Source: Bombus terrestris (lineage: Eukaryota > Arthropoda > Insecta > Hymenoptera > Apidae). Taken from it: 64,000 nucleotides of DNA. The stretch covers positions 52,664-116,663 of the forward strand of contig NW_025963661.1 in NCBI RefSeq assembly GCF_910591885.1, in the 5' to 3' direction. The notes beneath the pieces were generated by a model. That model worked only from the letters and a program-made list of their open reading frames with translations, was not told the origin of the DNA and made no database searches. Shown piece by piece: positions 24,550 through 38,408 of this stretch. The translations under genes and the position numbers were made by a program. Each line of letters starts with the position of its first letter. Positions within the stretch are counted from its first letter, which is position 1.

Positions 24550-27500
24550 CCCACGGTGTCCAACGATGTCCCACGTTGTCCAACGATATCCAACGGTGTC
24601 CCACGTTGTCCCACGTTGTCCCACGTTGTCCCACGTTGTCCCACGTTGTCCCACGTTGTCCAACGATGTCCAACGGTGTCCCACGTTGTCCCACGTTGTC
24701 CCACGTTGTCCCACGTTGTCCAACGATGTCCAACGGTGTCCCACGTTGTCCCACGTTGTCCCACGTTGTCCCACGTTGTCCCACGTTGTCCCACGTTGTC
24801 CCACGGTGTCCAACGGTGTCCAACCATGTCCAACTGTGTCCAACGGTGTCCCACGTTGTCCCACGTTGTCCCACGTTGTCCCACGTTGTCCCACGTTGTC
24901 CAACGATGTCCAACGGTGTCCCACGTTGTCCCACGTTGTCCCACGTTGTCCCACGTTGTCCAACGATGTCCAACGGTGTCCCACGTTGTCCCACGTTGTC
25001 CCACGTTGTCCCACGTTGTCCCACGATGTCCCACGTTGTCCAACGATGTCCAACGGTGTCCCACGTTGTCCCACGTTGTCCCACGTTGTCCCACGGTGTC
25101 CAACGATGTCCAACGGTGTCCAACGGTGTCCCACGGTGTCCCACGTTGTCCCACGTTGTCCCACGTTGTCCCACGTTGTCCCACGTTGTCCCACGTTGTC
25201 CCACGTTGTCCCACGTTGTCCCACGTTGTCCCACGTTGTCCCACGGTGTCCAACGATGTCCAACGGTGTCCAACGGTGTCCCACGGTGTCCAACGGTGTC
25301 CCACGTTGTCCCACGTTGTCCCACGTTGTCCCACGTTGTCCCACGTTGTCCCACGTTGTCCCACGTTGTCCCACGTTGTCCCACGGTGTCCAACGATGTC
25401 CAACGGTGTCCCACGTTGTCCCACGTTGTCCCACGTTGTCCCACGTTGTCCCACGTTGTCCCACGATGTCCCACGTTGTCCCACGTTGTCCCACGTTGTC
25501 CCACGGTGTCCAACGGTGTCCCACGTTGTCCCACGTTGTCCCACGTTGTCCCACGTTGTCCCACGTTGTCCCACGTTGTCCCACGTTGTCCCACGGTGTC
25601 CAACGGTGTCCAACGATGTCCCACGTTATCCCACGTTGTCCCACGTTGTCCCACGTTGTCCCACGGTGTCCCACGTTGTCCAACGATGTCCAACGGTGTC
25701 CCACGTTGTCCCACGTTGTCCAACGATGTCCAACGGTGTCCCACGTTGTCCCACGTTGTCCTACGTTGTCCCACGTTGTCCCACGTTGTCCCACGTTGTC
25801 CCACGTTGTCCCACGTTGTCCCACGGTGTCCAACGGTGTCCCACGATGTCCAACTGTGTCCAACGGTGTCCCACGTTGTCCCACGTTGTCCCACGTTGTC
25901 CCACGTTGTCCCACGTTGTCCAACGATGTCCAACGGTGTCCCACGTTGTCCCACGTTGTCCCACGTTGTCCCACGTTGTCCCACGTTGTCCCACGTTGTC
26001 CAACGATGTCCAACGGTGTCCCACGTTGTCCCACGTTGTCCCACGTTGTCCCACGTTGTCCCACGATGTCCCACGTTGTCCAACGATGTCCAACGGTGTC
26101 CCACGTTGTCCCACGTTGTCCTACGTTGTCCCACGTTGTCCCACGTTGTCCCACGTTGTCCCACGTTGTCCCACGTTGTCCCACGGTGTCCAACGGTGTC
26201 CCACGTTGTCCCACGTTGTCCCACTGTGTCCAACGATGTCCAACGGTGTCCAACGGTGTCCCACGGTGTCCAACGGTGTCCCACGGTGTCCAACGGTGTC
26301 CCACGTTGTCCAACGGTGTCCAACGGTGTCCCACGGTGTCCAACGGTGTCCCACGTTGTCCAACGGTGTCCCACGTTGTCCTACGTTGTCCCACGTTGTC
26401 CCACGTTGTCCCACGATGTCCCACGTTGTCCCACGTTGTCCCACGTTGTCCCACGTTGTCCCACGTTGTCCCACGGTGTCCAACGATGTCCCACGTTGTC
26501 CAACGATATCCAACGGTGTCCCACGTTGTCCCACGTTGTCCCACGTTGTCCCACGTTGTCCCACGTTGTCCCACGTTGTCCAACGATGTCCAACGGTGTC
26601 CCACGTTGTCCCACGTTGTCCCACGTCGTCCCACGTTGTCCAACGATGTCCAACGGTGTCCCACGTTGTCCCACGTTGTCCCACGTTGTCCCACGTTGTC
26701 CCACGTTGTCCCACGTTGTCCAACGGTGTCCAACGGTGTCCCACGTTGTCCCACGTTGTCCCACGTTGTCCCACGATGTCCCACGTTGTCCAACGATGTC
26801 CAACGGTGTCCCACGTTGTCCCACGTTGTCCTACGTTGTCCCACGTTGTCCCACGTTGTCCCACGTTGTCCCACGTTGTCCCACGTTGTCCCACGGTGTC
26901 CAACGGTGTCCAACGATGTCCAACTGTGTCCAACGGTGTCCCACGTTGTCCCACGTTGTCCCACGTTGTCCCACGTTGTCCCACGTTGTCCAACGATGTC
27001 CAACGGTGTCCCACGTTGTCCCACGTTGTCCCACGTTGTCCCACGTTGTCCAACGATGTCCAACGGTGTCCCACGTTGTCCCACGTTGTCCCACGTTGTC
27101 CCACGTTGTCCCACGATGTCCCACGTTGTCCAACGATGTCCAACGGTGTCCCACGTTGTCCCACGTTGTCCCACGTTGTCCCACGGTGTCCAACGATGTC
27201 CAACGGTGTCCAACGGTGTCCCACGGTGTCCCACGTTGTCCCACGTTGTCCCACGGTGTCCAACGATGTCCAACGGTGTCCCACGCTGTCCCACGTTGTC
27301 CCACGTTGTCCCACGTTGTCCCACGGTGTCCAACGATGTCCAACGGTGTCCCACGTTGTCCCACGTTGTCCCACGTTGTCCCACGTTGTCCCACGTTGTC
27401 CCACGATGTCCCACGTTGTCCCACGTTGTCCCACGTTGTCCCACGGTGTCCAACGGTGTCCCACGTTGTCCCACGTTGTCCCACGTTGTCCCACGTTGTC

Positions 27501-27640
27501 CCACGTTGTCCCACGTTGTCCCACGTTGTCCCACGGTGTCCACCGGTGTCCAACGATGTCCCACGTTATCCCACGTTGTCCCACGTTGTCCCACGTTGTC
27601 CCACGATGTCCCACGTTGTCCCACGTTGTCCCACGTTGTC
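24550..27640 (+). repeat. 3.1-kb duplicated block, copy 1
   Basis: This block matches 30,460-33,580 with the offset stepping 5,910, 5,920, 5,930 and 5,940 bp as single units are gained in homogeneous runs. Shared rare units include TCCAACGATA (24,579/30,489), TCCAACCATG (24,819/30,739), TCCCACGTTA (25,619/31,549), TCCCACGCTG (27,279/33,209) and TCCACCGGTG near 27,540/33,480. Confidence 0.88.
26059..27608 (+). repeat. 1.55-kb higher-order module, copy 1 of 4
   Basis: The module opens with TCCCACGATG six units before a TCCTACGTTG unit (26,119). A second TCCTACGTTG follows 260 bp later and a third about 450 bp after that. It ends at TCCCACGATG shortly after TCCACCGGTG and TCCCACGTTA units. Spacing of all these markers is shared by copies at 28.6, 32.0 and 35.1 kb. 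Confidence 0.9.
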
Positions 27641-28608
27641 CCACGTTGTCCCACGTTGTCCCACGTTGTCCCACGTTGTCCCACGTTGTCCCACGTTGTC
27701 CCACGTTGTCCCACGTTGTCCCACGTTGTCCCACGTTGTCCCACGTTGTCCCACGTTGTCCCACGGTGTCCAACGGTGTCCCACTGTGTCCAACGGTGTC
27801 CAACGGTGTCCCACGTTGTCCCACGTTGTCCCACGTTGTCCCACGTTGTCCCACGTTGTCCCACGATGTCCCACGTTGTCCAACGATGTCCAACGGTGTC
27901 CCACGTTGTCCCACGTTGTCCCACGTTGTCCAACGATGTCCAACGGTGTCCCACGTTGTCCTACGTTGTCCCACGTTGTCCCACGTTGTCCCACGTTGTC
28001 CCACGTTGTCCCACGTTGTCCCACGGTGTCCAACGGTGTCCAACGATGTCCAACTGTGTCCAACGGTGTCCCACGTTGTCCCACGTTGTCCCACGTTGTC
28101 CCACGTTGTCCCACGTTGTCCCACGTTGTCCAACGATGTCCAACGGTGTCCCACGTTGTCCCACGTTGTCCCACGTTGTCCCACGTTGTCCAACGATGTC
28201 CAACGGTGTCCCACGTTGTCCCACGTTGTCCCACGTTGTCCCACGTTGTCCCACGTTGTCCCACGTTGTCCAACGGTGTCCAACGGTGTCCCACGTTGTC
28301 CCACGTTGTCCCACGTTGTCCCACGATGTCCCACGTTGTCCCACGTTGTCCCACGTTGTCCCACGGTGTCCAACGATGTCCCACGTTGTCCCACGTTGTC
28401 CAACGGTGTCCCACGTTGTCCCACGTTGTCCCACGTTGTCCCACGTTGTCCCACGTTGTCCCACGTTGTCCAACGATGTCCAACGGTGTCCCACGTTGTC
28501 CCACGTTGTCCCACGTTGTCCCACGTTGTCCCACGATGTCCCACGTTGTCCAACGATGTCCAACGGTGTCCCACGGTGTCCCACGTTGTCCCACGTTGTC
28601 CCACGTTG

Positions 28609-30158
28609 TCCCACGATGTCCCACGTTGTCCAACGATGTCCAACGGTGTCCCACGTTGTCCCACGTTGTCCTACGTTGTCCCACGTTGTCCCACGTTGTC
28701 CCACGTTGTCCCACGTTGTCCCACGTTGTCCCACGGTGTCCAACGGTGTCCCACGTTGTCCCACGTTGTCCCACGGTGTCCAACGATGTCCAACGGTGTC
28801 CAACGGTGTCCCACGGTGTCCAACGGTGTCCCACGGTGTCCAACGGTGTCCCACGTTGTCCAACGGTGTCCAACGGTGTCCCACGGTGTCCAACGGTGTC
28901 CCACGTTGTCCAACGGTGTCCCACGTTGTCCTACGTTGTCCCACGTTGTCCCACGTTGTCCCACGATGTCCCACGTTGTCCCACGTTGTCCCACGTTGTC
29001 CCACGTTGTCCCACGTTGTCCCACGGTGTCCAACGATGTCCCACGTTGTCCAACGATATCCAACGGTGTCCCACGTTGCCCCACGTTGTCCCACGTTGTC
29101 CCACGTTGTCCCACGTTGTCCAACGATGTCCAACGGTGTCCCACGTTGTCCCACGTTGTCCCACGTCGTCCCACGTTGTCCAACGATGTCCAACGGTGTC
29201 CCACGTTGTCCCACGTTGTCCCACGTTGTCCCACGTTGTCCCACGTTGTCCCACGTTGTCCAACGGTGTCCAACGGTGTCCCACGTTGTCCCACGTTGTC
29301 CCACGTTGTCCCACGATGTCCCACGTTGTCCAACGATGTCCAACGGTGTCCCACGTTGTCCCACGTTGTCCTACGTTGTCCCACGTTGTCCCACGTTGTC
29401 CCACGTTGTCCCACGTTGTCCCACGTTGTCCCACGGTGTCCAACGGTGTCCAACGATGTCCAACTGTGTCCAACGGTGTCCCACGTTGTCCCACGTTGTC
29501 CCACGTTGTCCCACGTTGTCCCACGTTGTCCAACGATGTCCAACGGTGTCCCACGTTGTCCCACGTTGTCCCACGTTGTCCCGCGTTGTCCAACGATGTC
29601 CAACGGTGTCCCACGTTGTCCCACGTTGTCCCACGTTGTCCCACGTTGTCCCACGATGTCCCACGTTGTCCAACGATGTCCAACGGTGTCCCACGTTGTC
29701 CCACGTTGTCCCACGTTGTCCCACGGTGTCCAACGATGTCCAACGGTGTCCAACGGTGTCCCACGGTGTCCCAAGTTGTCCCACGTTGTCCCACGGTGTC
29801 CAACGATGTCCAACGGTGTCCCACGCTGTCCCACGTTGTCCCACGTTGTCCCACGTTGTCCCACGGTGTCCAACGATGTCCAACGGTGTCCCACGTTGTC
29901 CCACGTTGTCCCACGTTGTCCCACGTTGTCCCACGTTGTCCCACGATGTCCCACGTTGTCCCACGTTGTCCCACGTTGTCCCACGGTGTCCAACGGTGTC
30001 CCACGTTGTCCCACGTTGTCCCACGTTGTCCCACGTTGTCCCACGTTGTCCCACGTTGTCCCACGTTGTCCCACGTTGTCCCACGGTGTCCACCGGTGTC
30101 CAACGATGTCCCACGTTATCCCACGTTGTCCCACGTTGTCCCACGTTGTCCCACGATG
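28609..30158 (+). repeat. 1.55-kb higher-order module, copy 2 of 4
   Basis: Markers are TCCTACGTTG at 28,669, 28,929 and 29,369, TCCCACGCTG at 29,819 and TCCACCGGTG near 30,090. The interval between the second and third TCCTACGTTG is one unit shorter (440 bp) than in the other copies. A TCCCAAGTTG unit near 29,770 and a TCCCGCGTTG unit near 29,580 are private to this copy. Confidence 0.9.
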
Positions 30159-30459
30159 TCCCACGTTGTCCCACGTTGTCCCACGTTGTCCCACGTTGTC
30201 CCACGTTGTCCCACGTTGTCCCACGTTGTCCCACGTTGTCCCACGTTGTCCCACGTTGTCCCACGTTGTCCCACGTTGTCCCACGTTGTCCCACGTTGTC
30301 CCACGTTGTCCCACGGTGTCCAACGGTGTCCCACTGTGTCCAACGGTGTCCCACGGTGTCCCACGTTGTCCCACGTTGTCCCACGTTGTCCCACGTTGTC
30401 CCACGTTGTCCCACGATGTCCCACGTTGTCCAACGATGTCCAACGGTGTCCCACGTTGT

Positions 30460-33400
30460 CCCACGGTGTCCAACGATGTCCCACGTTGTCCAACGATATC
30501 CAACGGTGTCCCACGTTGTCCCACGTTGTCCCACGTTGTCCCACGTTGTCCCACGTTGTCCCACGTTGTCCAACGATGTCCAACGGTGTCCCACGTTGTC
30601 CCACGTTGTCCCACGTTGTCCCACGTTGTCCAACGATGTCCAACGGTGTCCCACGTTGTCCCACGTTGTCCCACGTTGTCCCACGTTGTCCCACGTTGTC
30701 CCACGTTGTCCCACGTTGTCCCACGGTGTCCAACGGTGTCCAACCATGTCCAACTGTGTCCAACGGTGTCCCACGTTGTCCCACGTTGTCCCACGTTGTC
30801 CCACGTTGTCCCACGTTGTCCAACGATGTCCAACGGTGTCCCACGTTGTCCCACGTTGTCCCACGTTGTCCCACGTTGTCCAACGATGTCCAACGGTGTC
30901 CCACGTTGTCCCACGTTGTCCCACGTTGTCCCACGTTGTCCCACGATGTCCCACGTTGTCCAACGATGTCCCACGGTGTCCCACGTTGTCCCACGTTGTC
31001 CCACGTTGTCCCACGGTGTCCAACGATGTCCAACGGTGTCCAACGGTGTCCCACGGTGTCCCACGTTGTCCCACGTTGTCCCACGTTGTCCCACGTTGTC
31101 CCACGTTGTCCCACGGTGTCCCACGTTGTCCCACGTTGTCCCACGTTGTCCCACGTTGTCCCACGGTGTCCAACGATGTCCAACGGTGTCCAACGGTGTC
31201 CCACGGTGTCCAACGGTGTCCCACGTTGTCCCACGTTGTCCCACGTTGTCCCACGTTGTCCCACGTTGTCCCACGTTGTCCCACGTTGTCCCACGTTGTC
31301 CCACGGTGTCCAACGATGTCCAACGGTGTCCCACGTTGTCCCACGTTGTCCCACGTTGTCCCACGTTGTCCCACGTTGTCCCACGATGTCCCACGTTGTC
31401 CCACGTTGTCCCACGTTGTCCCACGGTGTCCAACGGTGTCCCACGTTGTCCCACGTTGTCCCACGTTGTCCCACGTTGTCCCACGTTGTCCCACGTTGTC
31501 CCACGTTGTCCCACGTTCTCCCACGGTGTCCAACGGTGTCCAACGATGTCCCACGTTATCCCACGTTGTCCCACGTTGTCCCACGTTGTCCCACGATGTC
31601 CCACGTTGTCCAACGATGTCCAACGGTGTCCCACGTTGTCCCACGTTGTCCAACGATGTCCAACGGTGTCCCACGTTGTCCCACGTTGTCCTACGTTGTC
31701 CCACGTTGTCCCACGTTGTCCCACGTTGTCCCACGTTGTCCCACGTTGTCCCACGGTGTCCAACGGTGTCCAACGATGTCCAACTGTGTCCAACGGTGTC
31801 CCACGTTGTCCCACGTTGTCCCACGTTGTCCCACGTTGTCCCACGTTGTCCAACGATGTCCAACGGTGTCCCACGTTGTCCCACGTTGTCCCACGTTGTC
31901 CCACGTTGTCCCACGTTGTCCCACGTTGTCCAACGATGTCCAACGGTGTCCCACGTTGTCCCACGTTGTCCCACGTTGTCCCACGTTGTCCCACGATGTC
32001 CCACGTTGTCCAACGATGTCCAACGGTGTCCCACGTTGTCCCACGTTGTCCTACGTTGTCCCACGTTGTCCCACGTTGTCCCACGTTGTCCCACGTTGTC
32101 CCACGTTGTCCCACGGTGTCCAACGGTGTCCCACGTTGTCCCACGTTGTCCCACGGTGTCCAACGATGTCCAACGGTGTCCAACGGTGTCCCACGGTGTC
32201 CAACGGTGTCCCACGGTGTCCAACGGTGTCCCACGTTGTCCAACGGTGTCCAACGGTGTCCCACGGTGTCCAACGGTGAGCCACGTTGTCCAACGGTGTC
32301 CCACGTTGTCCTACGTTGTCCCACGTTGTCCCACGTTGTCCCACGATGTCCCACGTTGTCCCACGTTGTCCCACGTTGTCCCACGTTGTCCCACGTTGTC
32401 CCACGGTGTCCAACGATGTCCCACGTTGTCCAACGATATCCAACGGTGTCCCACGTTGTCCCACGTTGTCCCACGTTGTCCCACGTTGTCCCACGTTGTC
32501 CCACGTTGTCCAACGATGTCCAACGGTGTCCCACGTTGTCCCACGTTGTCCCACGTCGTCCCACGTTGTCCAACGATGTCCAACGGTGTCCCACGTTGTC
32601 CCACGTTGTCCCACGTTGTCCCACGTTGTCCCACGTTGTCCCACGTTGTCCAACGGTGTCCAACGGTGTCCCACGTTGTCCCACGTTGTCCCACGTTGTC
32701 CCACGATGTCCCACGTTGTCCAACGATGTCCAACGGTGTCCCACGTTGTCCCACGTTGTCCTACGTTGTCCCACGTTGTCCCACGTTGTCCCACGTTGTC
32801 CCACGTTGTCCCACGTTGTCCCACGGTGTCCAACGGTGTCCAACGATGTCCAACTGTGTCCAACGGTGTCCCACGTTGTCCCACGTTGTCCCACGTTGTC
32901 CCACGTTGTCCCACGTTGTCCAACGATGTCCAACGGTGTCCCACGTTGTCCCACGTTGTCCCACGTTGTCCCACGTTGTCCAACGATGTCCAACGGTGTC
33001 CCACGTTGTCCCACGTTGTCCCACGTTGTCCCACGTTGTCCCACGATGTCCCACGTTGTCCAACGATGTCCAACGGTGTCCCACGTTGTCCCACGTTGTC
33101 CCACGTTGTCCCACGGTGTCCAACGATGTCCAACGGTGTCCAACGGTGTCCCACGGTGTCCCACGTTGTCCCACGTTGTCCCACGGTGTCCAACGATGTC
33201 CAACGGTGTCCCACGCTGTCCCACGTTGTCCCACGTTGTCCCACGTTGTCCCACGGTGTCCAACGATGTCCAACGGTGTCCCACGTTGTCCCACGTTGTC
33301 CCACGTTGTCCCACGTTGTCCCACGTTGTCCCACGATGTCCCACGTTGTCCCACGTTGTCCAACGTTGTCCCACGGTGTCCAACGGTGTCCCACGTTGTC

Positions 33401-33580
33401 CCACGTTGTCCCACGTTGTCCCACGTTGTCCCACGTTGTCCCACGTTGTCCCACGTTGTCCCACGTTGTCCCACGGTGTCCACCGGTGTCCAACGATGTC
33501 CCACGTTATCCCACGTTGTCCCACGTTGTCCCACGTTGTCCCACGATGTCCCACGTTGTCCCACGTTGTCCCACGTTGTC
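30460..33580 (+). repeat. 3.1-kb duplicated block, copy 2
   Basis: This is the partner of 24,550-27,640. Private changes include a TCCCACGTTC unit near 31,510 and a TGAG in place of TGTC near 32,278, which ends one forward frame. It contains copy 3 of the 1.55-kb module. Confidence 0.88.
31989..33548 (+). repeat. 1.55-kb higher-order module, copy 3 of 4
   Basis: Markers are TCCTACGTTG at 32,049, 32,309 and 32,759, TCCCACGCTG at 33,209 and TCCACCGGTG near 33,480. The 260-bp and 450-bp spacings equal those of copy 1. A TCCAACGTTG unit at 33,359 is private. Confidence 0.9.
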
Positions 33581-35148
33581 CCACGTTGTCCAACGATGTC
33601 CAACGGTGTCCAACGGTGTCCCACGTTGTCCCACGTTGTCCCACGTTGTCCCACGTTGTCCCACGTTGTCCCACGATGTCCCACGTTGTCCAACGATGTC
33701 CAACGGTGTCCCACGTTGTCCCACGTTGTCCCACGTTGTCCAACGATGTCCAACGGTGTCCCACGTTGTCCTACGTTGTCCCACGTTGTCCCACGTTGTC
33801 CCACGTTGTCCCACGTTGTCCCACGTTGTCCCACGGTGTCCAACGGTGTCCAACGATGTCCAACTGTGTCCAACGGTGTCCCACGTTGTCCCACGTTGTC
33901 CCACGTTGTCCCACGTTGTCCCACGTTGTCCCACGTTGTCCAACGATGTCCAACGGTGTCCCACGTTGTCCCACGTTGTCCCACGTTGTCCCACGTTGTC
34001 CAACGATGTCCAACGGTGTCCCACGTTGTCCCACGTTGTCCCACGTTGTCCCACGTTGTCCCACGTTGTCCCACGTTGTCCAACGGTGTCCAACGATGTC
34101 CAACGGTGTCCCACGTTGTCCCACGTTGTCCCACGTTGTCCCACGTTGTCCAACGATGTCCAACGGTGTCCCACGTTGTCCCACGTTGTCCCACGTTGTC
34201 CCACGTTGTCCCACGATGTCCCACGTTGTCCAACGATGTCCAACGGTGTCCCACGTTGTCCCACGTTGTCCCACGTTGTCCCACGGTGTCCAACGATGTC
34301 CAACGGTGTCCAACGGTGTCCCACGGTGTCCCACGTTGTCCCACGTTGTCCCACGTTGTCCCACGTTGTCCCACGTTGTCCCACGTTGTCCCACGTTGTC
34401 CCACGTTGTCCCACGTTGTCCCACGGTGTCCAACGATGTCCAACGGTGTCCAACGGTGTCCCACGGTGTCCAACGGTGTCCCACGTTGTCCCACGTTGTC
34501 CCACGTTGTCCCACGTTGTCCCACGTTGTCCCACGTTGTCCCACGTTGTCCCACGTTGTCCCACGGTGTCCAACGATGTCCAACGGTGTCCCACGTTGTC
34601 CCACGTTGTCCCACGTTGTCCCACGTTGTCCCACGTTGTCCCACGATGTCCCACGTTGTCCCACGTTGTCCCACGTTGTCCCACGGTGTCCAACGGTGTC
34701 CCACGTTGTCCCACGTTGTCCCACGTTGTCCCACGTTGTCCCACGTTGTCCCACGTTGTCCTACGTTGTCCCACGTTGTCCCACGGTGTCCAACGGTGTC
34801 CAACGATGTCCCACGTTATCCCACGTTGTCCCACGTTGTCCCACGTTGTCCCACGATGTCCCACGTTGTCCAACGATGTCCAACGGTGTCCCACGTTGTC
34901 CCACGTTGTCCCACGTTGTCCCACGTTGTCCCACGTTGTCCCACGTTGTCCAACGGTGTCCCACGTTGTCCCACGTTGTCCCACGTTGTCCCACGTTGTC
35001 CCACGTTGTCCCACGTTGTCCAACGATGTCCAACGGTGTCCCACGTTGTCCCACGTTGTCCCACGTTGTCCCACGTTGTCCCACGATGTCCCACGTTGTC
35101 CAACGATGTCCAACGGTGTCCCACGTTGTCCCACGTTGTCCCACGTTG

Positions 35149-36708
35149 TCCCACGATGTCCCACGTTGTCCAACGATGTCCAACGGTGTCCCACGTTGTC
35201 CCACGTTGTCCTACGTTGTCCCACGTTGTCCCACGTTGTCCCACGTTGTCCCACGTTGTCCCACGTTGTCCCACGGTGTCCAACGGTGTCCCACGTTGTC
35301 CCACGTTGTCCCACGGTGTCCAACGATGTCCAACGGTGTCCAACGGTGTCCCACGGTGTCCAACGGTGTCCCACGGTGTCCAACGGTGTCCCACGTTGTC
35401 CAACGGTGTCCAACGGTGTCCCACGGTGTCCAACGGTGTCCCACGTTGTCCAACGGTGTCCCACGTTGTCCTACGTTGTCCCACGTTGTCCCACGTTGTC
35501 CCACGATGTCCCACGTTGTCCCACGTTGTCCCACGTTGTCCCACGTTGTCCCACGTTGTCCCACGGTGTCCAACGATGTCCCACGTTGTCCAACGATATC
35601 CAACGGTGTCCCACGTTGTCCCACGTTGTCCCACGTTGTCCCACGTTGTCCCACGTTGTCCCACGTTGTCCAACGTTGTCCAACGGTGTCCCACGTTGTC
35701 CCACGTTGTCCCACGTCGTCCCACGTTGTCCAACGATGTCCAACGGTGTCCCACGTTGTCCCACGTTGTCCCACGTTGTCCCACGTTGTCCCACGTTGTC
35801 CCACGTTGTCCAACGGTGTCCAACGGTGTCCCACGTTGTCCCACGTTGTCCCACGTTGTCCCACGATGTCCCACGTTGTCCAACGATGTCCAACGGTGTC
35901 CCACGTTGTCCCACGTTGTCCTACGTTGTCCCACGTTGTCCCACGTTGTCCCACGTTGTCCCACGTTGTCCCACGTTGTCCCACGGTGTCCAACGGTGTC
36001 CAACGATGTCCAACTGTGTCCAACGGTGTCCCACGTTGTCCCACGTTGTCCCACGTTGTCCCACGTTGTCCCACGTTGTCCAACGATGTCCAACGGTGTC
36101 CCACGTTGTCCCACGTTGTCCCACGTTGTCCCACGTTGTCCAACGATGTCCAACGGTGTCCCACGTTGTCCCACGTTGTCCCACGTTGTCCCACGTTGTC
36201 CCACGATGTCCCACGTTGTCCAACGATGTCCAACGGTGTCCCACGTTGTCCCACGTTGTCCCATGTTGTCCCACGGTGTCCAACGATGTCCAACGGTGTC
36301 CAACGGTGTCCCACGGTGTCCCACGTTGTCCCACGTTGTCCCACGGTGTCCAACGATGTCCAACGGTGTCCCACGTTGTCCCACGTTGTCCCACGTTGTC
36401 CCACGTTGTCCCACGGTGTCCAACGATGTCCAACGGTGTCCCACGTTGTCCCACGTTGTCCCACGTTGTCCCACGTTGTCCCACGTTGTCCCACGATGTC
36501 CCACGTTGTCCCACGTTGTCCCACGTTGTCCCACGGTGTCCAACGGTGTCCCACGTTGTCCCACGTTGTCCCACGTTGTCCCACGTTGTCCCACGTTGTC
36601 CCACGTTGTCCCACGTTGTCCCACGTTGTCCCACGGTGTCCACCGGTGTCCAACGATGTCCCACGTTGTCCCCCGTTGTCCCACGTTGTCCCACGTTGTC
36701 CCACGATG
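35149..36708 (+). repeat. 1.55-kb higher-order module, copy 4 of 4
   Basis: Markers are TCCTACGTTG at 35,209, 35,469 and 35,919 and TCCACCGGTG near 36,640. The TCCCACGCTG of the other copies is TCCCACGTTG here. The TCCCACGTTA that follows TCCACCGGTG elsewhere is replaced by TCCCACGTTG followed by TCCCCCGTTG. A TCCCATGTTG unit lies near 36,259. Confidence 0.9.
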
Positions 36709-38048
36709 TCCCACGTTGTCCCACGTTGTCCCACGTTGTCCCACGTTGTCCCACGTTGTCCCACGTTGTCCCACGTTGTCCCACGTTGTCCCACGTTGTC
36801 CCACGTTGTCCCACGTTGTCCCACGTTGTCCCACGTTGTCCCACGGTGTCCAACGGTGTCCCACTGTGTCCAACGGTGTCCAACGGTGTCCCACGTTGTC
36901 CCACGTTGTCCCACGTTGTCCCACGTTGTCCCACGTTGTCCCACGATGTCCCACGTTGTCCAACGATGTCCAACGGTGTCCCACGTTGTCCCACGTTGTC
37001 CCACGTTGTCCAACGATGTCCAACGGTGTCCCACGTTGTCCTACGTTGTCCCACGTTGTCCCACGTTGTCCCACGTTGTCCCACGTTGTCCCACGTTGTC
37101 CCACGGTGTCCAACGGTGTCCAAAGATGTCCAACTGTGTCCAACGGTGTCCCACGTTGTCCCACGTTGTCCCACGTTGTCCCACGTTGTCCCACGTTGTC
37201 CAACGATGTCCAACGGTGTCCCACGTTGTCCCACGTTGTCCCACGTTGTCCCACGTTGTCCCACGTTGTCCCACGTTGTCCCACGTTGTCCCACGTTGTC
37301 CCACGTTGTCCCACGTTGTCCCACGTTGTCCCACGTTGTCCCACGTTGTCCCACGGTGTCCAACGATGTCCAACGGTGTCCAACGGTGTCCCACGGTGTC
37401 CAACGGTGTCCCACGTTGTCCCACGTTGTCCCACGTTGTCCCACGTTGTCCCACGTTGTCCCACGTTGTCCCACGTTGTCCCACGTTGTCCCACGTTGTC
37501 CCACGTTGTCCCACGTTGTCCCACGTTGTCCCACGTTGTCCCACGTTGTCCAACGGTGTCCAACGGTGTCCCACTGTGTCCAACGGTGTCCAACGGTGTC
37601 CCACGTTGTCCCACGTTGTCCCACGTTGTCCCACGTTGTCCCACGTTGTCCCACGTTGTCCCACGATGTCCCACGTTGTCCAACGATGTCCAACGGTGTC
37701 CCACGTTGTCCCACGTTGTCCAACGATGTCCAACGGTGTCCCACGTTGTCCCACGTTGTCCTACGTTGTCCCACGTTGTCCCACGTTGTCCCACGTTGTC
37801 CCACGTTGTCCCACGTTGTCCCACGGTGTCCAACGGTGTCCAACGATGTCCAACTGTGTCCAACGGTGTCCCACGTTGTCCCACGTTGTCCCACGTTGTC
37901 CCACGTTGTCCCACGTTGTCCAACGATGTCCAACGGTGTCCCACGTTGTCCCACGTTGTCCCACGTTGTCCCACGTTGTCCCACGTTGTCCCACGTTGTC
38001 CCACGTTGTCCCACGTTGTCCCACGTTGTCCAACGATGTCCCACGTTG

Positions 38049-38408
38049 TCCCACGGTGTCCAACGGTGTCCCACGTTGTCCCACGTTGTCCCACGGTGTC
38101 CAACGATGTCCAACGGTGTCCAACGGTGTCCCACGGTGTCCAACGATGTCCAACGGTGTCCCACGTTGTCCCACGTTGTCCCACGTTGTCCCACGTTGTC
38201 CCACGTAGTCCCACGTTGTCCCACGTTGTCCCACGTTGTCCCACGTTGTCCCACGTTGTCCCACGTTGTCCCACGTTGTCCCACGTTGTCCCACGGTGTC
38301 CAACGATGTCCAACGGTGTCCAACGGTGTCCCACGATGTCCACCGATGTCCAACGGTGTCCAACGGTGTCCAACGGTGTCCAACGGTGTCCAACGATGTC
38401 CAACGATG
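38049..38408 (+). repeat. TCCCACGTAG-anchored module, type A copy 3
   Basis: The unit order is the same as at 15,170, with TCCCACGTAG at 38,199-38,208 and TCCACCGATG at 38,339. A CCCCCCGGTG unit follows at 38,589, as after the 22.6-kb and 42.2-kb copies. Confidence 0.8.
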
